Assembly (NCBI GenBank): GCA_951812925.1
Contig: OX638370.1
Span: 27,395,964-27,459,963 of the forward strand
Length of the DNA stretch: 64,000 nt
DNA from: Calliopum simillimum
Taxonomy: Eukaryota; Arthropoda; Insecta; Diptera; Lauxaniidae
Reading direction: 5' to 3'
The position numbers and the translations under genes are program-made. Positions within the stretch are counted from its first letter, which is position 1; every line of letters begins with the position of its first letter. Under the pieces are notes generated by a model. It did no database searches and was not told where the DNA came from. It saw only the letters and a list, made by a program, of their open reading frames with translations. Of this stretch, positions 21,901-31,200 are shown piece after piece.

Positions 21901-22129
21901 ATTCTAAAGGTAATTCTGTTATTATTTCGTATTCAACTTTTGTATTTCCGTTAAGAGTATTAAAATAAGCACTTGTTTGTAGTTGAATACGCTTGTAGTT
22001 TGGTAGTGAGTGTTTATTTAGTAGAGACGTTGTTGAACCTGTGTCAATTAATACGTTTATCTTTTCTTTGCCAATGGTTAGTTCAATTATCGGTAGATTC
22101 TTTGCTGGGCCGGTAATGGAAAATTTACC
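18905..22129 (-). CDS. pol: gypsy-like Pol polyprotein (PR-RT-RNaseH-IN)
   Basis: The frame is open from at least 22129, overlapping the end of gag in the -1 phase, so expression by -1 ribosomal frameshifting is likely; the first ATG at 21883 is probably not the start. Order: aspartic protease (LIDTGST near 22040), reverse transcriptase ([20 protein letters not shown] and catalytic YLDDILIFS), RNase H ([32 protein letters not shown]), then integrase with an HHCC zinc-binding region ([12 protein letters not shown]..., CDTCIRAKY) and catalytic residues in HADVY, LDNEF and DIERFHSS. All key residues are present and the frame is uninterrupted for over 990 codons from the first ATG. It ends inside the start of env. 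Confidence 0.96.
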   Translation of the reverse strand, partial: [1074 protein letters not shown]

Positions 22130-23226
22130 TGTCCAGGATTTTGGCCTGCAACCACTTGTTGGGTCGGTAATGGAAAATTTATCTGTCCAGGATTTTGAGT
22201 CGGTATTGGAAAATTTATTTGTTCATAATTTTGTCCTGTAACCTGCTGTTGAGTCGGTAATGAAAAATTATCTTGTCCATAATTTTGCCCTGTAACCTGT
22301 TGCTGAATTGGTAATGAAAAATTAATTTGTCCATAATTTTGTCCTGAGTTTTGGCATGTAACCTCCTGTATATGATCTACCTCCATGGCTACTTGGTCTT
22401 GGTACCTATTAGTTTGCCTAGTTTGTTGTGAATTTTGTCCGTATTGTCCGTATTGTCCATGACCGGTATGTACTTGCATTGGATTTGGGTTTCTATGAAA
22501 TTGGCCTGAGTTGTTAGTGTTATATCGAGAATTTTCTTGATTTGAAAAATTTTTATATGTCTGTCGCGCTAAATTTGTATTATTTCTTTGGTGAAAATTA
22601 CTCTGATTACGGTTATTTGGATCGTGAGTCTTATTCTGTTGGTATTCTTTTTTATCGTATCTTAATAAACCTGTCTCTTCTAGTACATAAAAAGCTTCCC
22701 TTAACTTACTAATATTTCTGCTGTAGATTATACTTGCTAAATTCGGGCTAATCCCGTTGAGGAACGTTTTTAATATGACAGATTCGTTAGCTGGGGGTGA
22801 GAATTCTACTGGCTTACTTGAATCGAATTCGTACTTTGTGTTTAGTTTGTCCAATACATATCTTAAGGAACGGAAATATTCACTTACATTATTATTATTC
22901 CGTTTGTTGATGGCCTGATGGTAGAGATTATGGTAGCTTTCCTTTATACCAAAATTTTTGATGAGTTCTTCCTTGATCTGTTCCCACGTAGCGTCATTTC
23001 CCAAGGCTCTAATGACGTGTAAAGCTGCTCCTTGAATTTTGCTCCTGATGTGTCGATGAAATATGAAGTCCCTCATCTGTGGGTGGTCATTGAATAACGG
23101 CAAGATGATCTCTACTTCCCTTATGAATGATGACAAGTCATAGTCTTTCGATCCGTTGTATTCCTTGATTCTAGCGGCCTCCTTGATGAGTTCCGAGAAT
23201 GGCATATAGTGTTGCTGATTTTCCAT
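22087..23226 (-). CDS. gag: gypsy-like Gag protein
   Basis: 379 aa, starting MENQQHYMPFSELIKEAARI after the leader. Residues 1 to about 195 look like a retrotransposon capsid domain (FIREVEIILPLF, IRSKIQGAALHVIRALG, TWEQIKEELIKNFG). The C-terminal third has no CCHC zinc knuckle; instead it is Q/N-rich with five to six tandem copies of a 17-20 residue unit of the form GQNYGQINFSLPxQQQVT. Loss of the zinc knuckle is common among insect errantiviruses; the repeat block is unusual. Gag would form the particle and bind the element's RNA. Confidence 0.92.
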   Translation of the reverse strand: MENQQHYMPFSELIKEAARIKEYNGSKDYDLSSFIREVEIILPLFNDHPQMRDFIFHRHIRSKIQGAALHVIRALGNDATWEQIKEELIKNFGIKESYHNLYHQAINKRNNNNVSEYFRSLRYVLDKLNTKYEFDSSKPVEFSPPANESVILKTFLNGISPNLASIIYSRNISKLREAFYVLEETGLLRYDKKEYQQNKTHDPNNRNQSNFHQRNNTNLARQTYKNFSNQENSRYNTNNSGQFHRNPNPMQVHTGHGQYGQYGQNSQQTRQTNRYQDQVAMEVDHIQEVTCQNSGQNYGQINFSLPIQQQVTGQNYGQDNFSLPTQQQVTGQNYEQINFPIPTQNPGQINFPLPTQQVVAGQNPGQVNFPLPAQQRIYR

Positions 23227-23738
23227 TTTTGGATCTCCTTTTATGCTGATTTATCTTTAGATATAACCGTGGTTTTTCGCACTTTTCTAGTCTATCGTTT
23301 TGAAAAATCTTTGGATTTTTCTGTTTTTTCTGGTAAAATTACTGTCTTTTGCACTTTTTGTAGTCCTAGTTTATTATGAAAAATCTTTGGATTTTTCTTT
23401 TTTTTCTGATTTATCTTTAGATATAATCAGGTCTTTTGCACTTTTTTGTAGTCCTAGTTTATTATGAAAAATCTTTGGATTTTTCTTTTTTTCTGATTTA
23501 TCTTTAGATATAATCACGATTTTTATTTTTTTTTTCACTTTTGCAGTTTTAGCTCACTTTGAAAAATCTTAAGATTTTTTCTTTCTTTTCTGATTTATCT
23601 TTAGATATAATCACGGTTTTTTGCACTGTTTTTTTTTTGTTTAAAAATCTTTGGATTTTTACTTTTGATTTATCTTTAGATATAATCGCAGTGCTTTTTT
23701 TCACTAATTAGTCTTAGGACATAATTTATTCACTGTTT
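23227..23738 (-). promoter_or_regulatory. 5' leader with five tandem repeats
   Basis: Between the primer-binding site and gag, units marked by GATTTATCTTTAGATATAAT recur near 23249, 23407, 23501, 23590 and 23665, each followed by a TTTTGCACTTTTTT-like stretch and GAAAAATCTTTGGATTTTT. Drosophila gypsy carries its insulator as repeats in the same place. Whether this array binds an insulator protein is inference. Confidence 0.7.
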
Positions 23739-23740
23739 CC

Positions 23741-23751
23741 CGACTGCGCCA
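23741..23751 (-). other. Primer-binding site (tRNA-Ser)
   Basis: Minus strand TGGCGCAGTCG, adjacent to the 5' LTR. It is complementary to ...CGACTGCG plus CCA, the 3' end of insect tRNA-Ser. Confidence 0.85.
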
Positions 23752-24153
23752 TTTACGTGATTGTCGAGCGGACAATTTAAAAAAAATTAATTTTAATAAC
23801 TTTATTGTAACGTATCATCTTAACAACTCATTTACATTTTATTGATTTTTCTTTTTATAGATATTGCTAACATGAAAATATGCTTAAATTAACAATTTAT
23901 TATTTTGCTTAAATTAACAATTTATTATTTTGCTTAAATTAACAATTTATTATTTTGTTTAAATTGACATTATTTATTATTTTGCTTTAAATAAGTTTTT
24001 ACATATTTTTGCAGAACAAGCTGAAAGTTGTAATGAGTTCATTGTGGTGCAATCGATTTACTTAAGTTGTTGAACCAATGCAACAACAATTATAGTTGCC
24101 AATTAATTGGTACTTGCTTAGTTATGTTATATGAATTATCTACTGACATAACC
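23751..24153 (-). repeat. 5' LTR of the gypsy-like element
   Basis: 403 bp, the same as 17114-17516 in length and, by eye, in sequence. Transcription should begin here on the minus strand. CGCG at 24154 is the target duplication. Confidence 0.96.
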
Positions 24154-24897
24154 CGCGTAACATGAAATTAATCCTGAATAGTTTAGTGGCAACCACAAAA
24201 CGCATTAGGAGGGCCAACAACAGCAACAGAGAGCAGCCAGCGGTGGGCGCCAACATGTGTGCTGTTGACGATAATGTTGCTGAATTCTATACATTGACCG
24301 TCAGTGACATAAATACAAATTTGGAGTTTTGACATATGCCAACGTAATGTGGCTCATACCCGCAGTTAAGAATGCACAAGGAGTGCCTGTATATGCTGTG
24401 AGTTGGATATGGAAATTCGCTACTTCGGTATTTACTGACAACTAATAGAGATTTTAAGTTGAACCACGGTATTTTCCAAAAGGCAATACATTCAGAGTTG
24501 TATTGGCTGAAACATTGCAGTCTAACACTTTTGAGGTGATTAATCGTATGTTATGTGGTTGTCTTTATTACATCAGCTTAGTGGGCTTTGTGCACAGGTC
24601 AATAGCTTTGACTTTACTTTGAGGTGGTTTTCGATATAGTTAGAAGATATAAGGGTAAACCTCGGGTATTTTTTACTGAAAACAGTTTTAATAATATCGA
24701 TTCTTTCTTTTTTTTTTGAAGTTTCTTTAACATTTGATAATTTAATCGCAAGCAATTAATTGTTGTTTTCGACATTTTTCAAACTTTTAAAATATTTTCC
24801 ATTTTTTCCACATGCATCGTGTATTTTGATATTGCTCATTATTTGCTTTTTTTTTAAGTTTTTACGAGATATTCAACGATCTTAGAGTTTTTGAATA
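24154..24897. other. No gene recognised
   Basis: Mostly single-copy-looking AT-rich sequence with a more GC-rich patch at 24200-24420. No open frame with splice signals or family features was found. Confidence 0.5.
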
Positions 24898-25435
24898 TAC
24901 AGTAAAACACCGGAAAATGTAAAATTCCTGGGACAATTCTGAACAACTTTTCTTTGTTCCATTTTTCGATATTCGCAAAACTGACAGAGATATAGCCATC
25001 GGAAGATCGGCACATAGCTTTATGATAACCGGTTTAGGTTCGGAACTCTTTGATGGATTTTAATAATATTGGTGTACAAATGTTTTAAATCCGAGTCATG
25101 GTTTCCGAGATATGACAATTTTTCGAAAATTTTGAGCAGATTTTTTTTTTTAAAGCACTTTTTTCAAAAAACTGTATTATTAACACATTGTTTTGGTAAC
25201 AAATTAGGAAAGCCCAATTTATGTTTTCACAGTTGATTACATATCAGTACCTGATTTTTTTCAATAGCATATTTTTTTATAGGAAAACAGAAAAGTACCA
25301 ATTTTTACCGATTTTCATAAAGATATATCTCGATCTTCTGATGGCTATATCTTCGACAATTTCGAAAATGGAACTGAGAAAAGTTGTTCAAAATTGTCCC
25401 AGGAATCTTAAATTTTCCAGTGTTCTACTAAACCC
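24898..25435. mobile_element. Foldback element (about 540 bp)
   Basis: Arms of about 110 bp are inverted copies: ACAGTAAAACACCGGAAAAT ... GATATAGCCATCGGAAGATCG on the left (24898-25005), and the complement CGATCTTCTGATGGCTATATC ... TTTTCCAGTGTTCTACT on the right (25330-25432). No target duplication could be assigned. Confidence 0.7.
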
Positions 25436-25701
25436 CAACCACACTGCAGTGTGCACTGTACATTAGACTTATCATATGTTACATGGAAAAATTAAAAATG
25501 TGCTAAGGGGCTAAAAAGTTTCCTATTGGTGTAAGCAACAAGTATAAAAATTTTGATCCCGGTCGAAAAATATTTGACCGTGGCTCCAGGCCGTTGAAGG
25601 TCGCAAAAACTCTGTTTATATAAAAATATATAGCTTTAATCAAAGAATCGGTCCTATCTTTGAAACTATTTGACATAAGTAAATTAAATTTGATACGTAC
25701 A

Positions 25702-27009
25702 GGGTGGCTGATGAATATTGTTACATAAAGAAAATTAAATAACTTTATTTTAAATTCATTTAGTTAATGTTTTATTATTTTATTTGAGAGATAATACATT
25801 TTTATTTAGTTTAATTAAGAAGTTTTAAAAATTATAGAGTTTAAATGGCCTCCACGCTCGGCGATGCATGAGCGGCATCTTAGTAAAAAGTTGTTCATAA
25901 CTGTGCGAAGAGTTGCAGCAGGAATCGCTGCAATTATTGTTCGAATGGATTGCTTTAAGTCGTTCAAATTTGCTGGTTTCGTTTTATAAACTTCCTGTTT
26001 GCAATAATCCTATAAGAAAAAATCAGGTGCAGTAAGGTCAGGAGACCTGGGAGGCCAACGGAATGGGGATTTTCTTTAAATCAGCTTATTTAAAAATTTT
26101 CGCTGTAATTCTGTCATAACAGGCCGGGCAATGTGAGGAGTTGCACTATCTTGCTGAAACTACACAGATTTGATAGAGCTTTTCTTTCGACGTAATTCTG
26201 GGTAAAAAAATTCTTTTAACATTTTTAAGTAACGGTCTGCAGTAACTGTAACAGTAGCACCGTTCTCTTCAAAGAAGTATGGCCCGACATTGCATTTTGA
26301 TGAAACTGCACACCACACTGTGGCACGTAGTGGATTCAATTCCGTCTCATGGAGTATGTGGGGATTATAATCACTCCATATTTGACAATTTTGTTTGTTA
26401 ACATTGCCATTTAGAACAAAATGAGCCTCGTGAGACATAAAAATACAGTTTAAGACGTTTTCGTCCTCTTCCGCCATTTGAAGGATCGTCTGGCAAAATT
26501 CCAAGCTAATCGGCAAGTCTGCTGCATTCAGTTTATTAGACATTTGAATTTTGTATGGAAACAAGTTCAAATCTTTGTGCATAATTGCCTGCAGTGACTG
26601 TCTGCTGATACTCATTTGGGCAGATAAGCTCCTTGTCGAAATTCTGGGATTGGCTTGTATGGCAGCAGCTACAGCAGCGATAGTTTCCTGCGTCCGAACT
26701 GAAGCGTTTCGATAATAAGGCCTTCTTTCAATTGTCCCGTGCTCGAAAAAATTGTTTACGAGCCTCATTATAGTCCATCTGCTCGGAGGAGTGCCCCCAA
26801 ACGTGCGCCTATATTCTCTTTGTACTGAAACTACGAACTCCAATGCGTGATATAGGCGGACAATCCAAATCCTTGCCTTAGTGTCCCAATTCTCGATTAT
26901 CGTTAAATCTGAAGATTAATCTGTAAAATAAATAAAAAATGGAAAAGATTAATTTGTTAAAAAAAGTTATAACGTTTTTTTTTTTGGTAGCAGCTTTCAT
27001 CAGCCACCC
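25702..27009 (-). mobile_element. Tc1/mariner-superfamily element, DD41D (rosa-like)
   Basis: Inverted ends GGGTGGCTGATGA and the complement bound 1.3 kb, and the left end abuts TACA. A transposase lies on the minus strand. The 41-residue spacing between the last two catalytic Asp residues is that of the rosa (DD41D) group; family placement is inference. Confidence 0.85.
25815..26880 (-). pseudogene. DD41D transposase, inactivated by stops
   Basis: One continuous minus-strand phase from about 26880 (RIWIVRLYHALEFVV) to 25815. N-terminal HTH sequences (VQREYRRTFGGTPPSRWTI, RISTRSLSAQMSISRQSL) precede the catalytic core. The first catalytic motif reads MSHEAHF where relatives have SDEAHF, a lost Asp. 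The second, FQQDSATPH, and third, SPDLTAPDFFL, are kept, 41 residues apart. Three in-frame stops occur: TAG at 26160, where W is expected before FQQD; TAA between the two Asp motifs; and TAG after FFL, again at an expected W. No frameshift was found. Confidence 0.88.
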
Positions 27010-27019
27010 AAATACTTCA

Positions 27020-27770
27020 GTGAATAGCATCCAATAAAAAAATGGGCGATGTCACGCCCCCTCTACCCCAAAATTCGTCGTATCTCTGGAAATATTTGAC
27101 TTAGGTGAATGAGATTTGGTACATGTATATGTAATTGGAACTGGGAAAAAGTTTTTCAACAAAAAATGGACGGGGCCACGCTCCCTCCTTTTAAAAAATC
27201 CAAATATGTCATATCTCGGAAACTGTTTTCCGACATTTTAAACTTTTTCACGAGTTTTTCAACATTTTCTTACGCATTCAATTTATTTATATTTTTTTAT
27301 TGTTTTTTTGAACGGAAAATGATTTACATTATTTGCTACTAACAAGCATGGATCAAATGACATTGTTAGTTTGAGATTACTGTTTGCTGTGTTTAGGTAA
27401 AACACCAATAATAATATGCGTTACTCGCATACGTTGTGCTGCATATGACTCTGCCGTCTATCTTGCGGAGTCTTCAGTCGGATTGTTCTTGAAAAGTATT
27501 TTTCCTGACCTCAAACTAAAAAATTTGTATTACAGATAAGTAAATTAGATTTTGGTATGTATATGAAAAATACTTAAGTAAATAGCATCCCATAAAAAAT
27601 GGGCGATGTCACGCCCCCTCTACCCCAAATTCGTCGTATCTCTGGAACTATTTGGCTCAGGTAAATGAAATTCGGTACATATGTAATTGGAACTGGTAAA
27701 AAAATTTTCAATAAAAAATGTGCGGTGCCACACCCCCTTCTTTCAAAAAATTCAAATTTGTCATATATCT
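27020..27770. repeat. Pair of direct repeats of the 'gggcgatgtcacgcc' family
   Basis: Sequences at about 27020-27220 and 27575-27770 match each other closely (ATGGGCGATGTCACGCCCCC, CAAATTCGTCGTATCTCTGG, ATGTAATTGGAACTGG). They are separated by unrelated sequence. Short frames at 27109 and 27665 are repeat artefacts. From 27770 to 28236 nothing is recognised except the upstream region of the receptor gene. Confidence 0.7.
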
Positions 27771-28236
27771 TAATCTATGATGCATTCCAAGAAAAACTAC
27801 AAAATGTTAATTGGACTTTTTTCGTAACAAAATGGGCGCCAAAGTCAAAAAATGGGAAAACAAATGTTTGAATTTTTCACCACGTTTTGAGTTTCTCACC
27901 ACTTATTGAGTTTTTAAACATTTTCCGGTTCTTAAACATTTTTGACCTTTTTAACTCTAATTTACTTGAACTGTACATGCCTAGGGAATAAAGTACTTAC
28001 TTAGTCATTGTATGTAACGTGTTATATCACGCATGCAATTAATTGTTTTTTCACCATCATAAAGTTATTCTTTTAATGTCACTTTGTGCACCCATATAAT
28101 TTACAACTTAAAGTTAATTGTAAAGCTACGTAAATGTGATGAAATGCATTTAATGGATTTGACAAAAAACATCAAGCAATTCGTGCAGCTCAATATTATT
28201 TCCTGACAGTTTGGCATTAACCGGGAACGCGTTAAA

Positions 28237-31200
28237 ATGTTACTCAACATTAGTCAAATTCTACTGCAACTGACAGCAGCGAAACCGACTTGGGATGCGC
28301 TATATGTCAGCGAACACTTGGTTATATCCGCAGCACAGCATATGCAGGATCTGCTCTATTGCGTTTGCTACGAGTGCCACGATCAACGCTTGGACTTCTT
28401 ACTCAAACGTACACAGCAGTTGGTTGGTAGTCCACAAATGGTGCTTACAAATCGCACGGATTTCGAAATGCGTCGTGGTAATCATAAGCGCTCCACACTG
28501 ACGGTGGTAGTGGCCAAAACATTGCATGACTACGCTTTTGTGGTAATGGATCGAGTGCAACGTGGTCGACATTTTTACATTGGCATAGTGATTGTACACG
28601 ACTCGCTGGATGACTTTAAAGCAGTCGAAAGTTGGTTGTATTTTCTTTGGCAGAAGCGTTTTGTCAATACGAATCTCTACTATCGCAATCATAGTACCGG
28701 TCGTAATGAAGTTTTCGGTTACAGTTACTATCCGGCTTTCAGAGTGCACAATAGGTCGCATTTAATAGCGGGCGGTTTTAGAGTGCTTTACGCTGATGCA
28801 CTGAAACGTATGGATTTACTTGGTCATAAATTTCTTACGCCATTGATGCAGCATGCACCTAAGGTAATTCATACAACTTTTGCTGAGTGTTTAATGATTG
28901 CCAGAAGAATTCTTAGTGATTTTGTGATATTTGCTTAAACAAGACAAAAGTAATGTCATAATGTGTACTGGCCACTTTTTCATTAGAAATGAAAATTGTG
29001 GATTATATTCTCACGAAAAGTTTAACTGATGGTGTAAAATTTCTGACATTTACTTCAAAGAGTGATATTAGCAATTTTGGGCTCCTTTTAAGACATTTTG
29101 AATTGTTACCCGCCAAACCTCTGAGTTCAAGTACTTAGTTGGCTTATTGTGAACTAATTCTCTATCTATTTACAACATATACGTCAAAGTAAAATAACAT
29201 TTGAAGCCTTTTGAAAAAATTATGATACATTCACATTATGACATTACTTTCGTATTAACTTTTATAACCCGCTTTAGTGATGAGCAATCCAAGACCGTAA
29301 CAGTCTTGGTCTTGGTCTTAAAAAATGTCTAAAGATTGTTGAGAGTTCCAAATTTAAAATTTTTCAGCGCATTTGGGTTTTTAAGATTCCAAATTCCTAA
29401 TTAAGAGGTGATTTATTGTTTAAAAAGTGCGTGACACACGTATTAGCAATAAATGACCAAGACCGAATAGCACTCTTAGGCTTGGGCTCGAGACCAATAC
29501 AAGAATTCAGACCAAGACAAAGCCTAATTATGTAAGATTTAAGTTTCAATTCTTAAGTCACTTTAGCCAGGGGTTTTGACTCGCCGGTGGCTAAGGGTTC
29601 GGTTACAAAAATTTATTTTATTTAGAAACGGCTTCTTGTTTTAATTAAATAAAAGATACGATTTCAAGTTAATGTTTTTAATTAAATATTTTTTTTTTTT
29701 TAAATAATTAGAGCTACGTATGTCCTTTTATATCTCTTCCTGGTTCTGACCGAAAGTTATACGTGACGTCAGTTGCTGATGCTCCTTCCTGTTGGCCTTT
29801 TTTTTATCTCCTAGCGCAATAGTGACCTTTCTGCTTTCTTTCGACTATCAGTGATAATTTCTCGACTCAAGTTTCACACCCTGACTAGCTAGGTTGTACA
29901 ACAAGCTTGCAGACTCCAAGTCGTGGATCAAATGACACAACTAAACAAGCGAGCCTTCTTTGACTCCGGCCTGTGTTAGCGCAACAAGCGGAACTATGTT
30001 TTGTGAACTCAGCTATACAAGCAAGTTTCCACAAAAAAAAAACTCCTCGTATGTTAGTTTCTACGCCTAGGTACAGAACTCTTATGTTTGCGCAATAAGT
30101 TGGCACATTTCAAGTCATGTACCAATGAATACAGCTTAACAAGCGAATCCCCATGTGTAAACTCAATAGGGGTTTTTTTATCTATTGAAGGGGGAATCTT
30201 CTAGATGATACTACTAAGCAGCATACACGATTCATACTGATTACTGGTTTATCACAATCGGAACCAACGCACGGTCATTGATCTCAATATGCCTGCTCGC
30301 AAAACATGTACAGAGTACATGTAATGTAAGCATATACATAAGTTCGTATAGAAAATGATATTCAGTTCTACACAAACAAATGTTTATAAATACATGTTCA
30401 GTATGCCTACATTGTTAAACACTAACTTCATTTTACGTCACTGCCTTTCTAGTGCCAAGCGGTACCGCCAGTCATGGCATTTCTTCGCTAGGCAGGGCAT
30501 GAGCATTTGGCTCTAATTCTTAATTTCTGTTGTTGCTGTCTTATCTGTTGAGTTGCTCATCTCGTCTCAGTTGCTGCATAATCGTTGATCCCAGGAGTCC
30601 TTGCTCTACAGCATATGTCGAACAATATTGGTACAAGTTACCTCTTTACCCGTTATATTCTCTAGCACTTGTCTGGCCGCATTGAACCTTACGCACCTTG
30701 TTAATACGTGGTAGGCGTTTTCTAATACTTCTTCACAAAACATGCAAAAGGCAGTGTTGCCAGGTAGGCTCTCCTATTTTCCCCCAGATTGCACGAGATT
30801 TCCCCTAAATTTGGATTTTTTGACGAAATTTCCCCTAAATGAATGTGTTATATTTTGCGACCAAAAAAAAAACGAAAGTTTCAAATTTCTAAACCGAAAT
30901 TAATATTTTTCATAACGAAATTTCCCCCAAATTCTGGACCTTTGATAAAATTTCCCCTAAACATGGAACATTTATATTTTGGTAACAAATTTCAAATGAA
31001 GGAAGTGAATGTTGTTTCAATATAATTTATAAATATAGATATTTTTGTTAACATGTACTATACTCTTGCGTTTCATAGGTAGGGATATCACATATATCAC
31101 ATACGACCGTGATATCCCTCACAGTTTAATGTTGATGTATACTAGGGGTCTGTACAAGACGTCTTGTTTGCGTTTTAAGACATTTCGTTTCAAGATACGT

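Larger units (their letters stand above)
17114..24153 (-). mobile_element. Full-length gypsy/errantivirus-like LTR element
   Basis: A 7040-bp element on the minus strand with 403-bp LTRs that appear identical by eye. It has a CGCG target duplication (17110-17113 and 24154-24157), a primer-binding site, a polypurine tract and gag, pol and env frames in order. Identical LTRs imply recent insertion. The TGGCGCAGTCG primer site complements the 3' end of fly tRNA-Ser, as used by 17.6/297-type elements. The env frame has one break; gag and pol look open. Confidence 0.97.

Noticed and set aside
28399..28761. 120-codon minus frame
   Set aside because: Antisense shadow of IR exon 1, which has convincing receptor features and splice signals on the plus strand.
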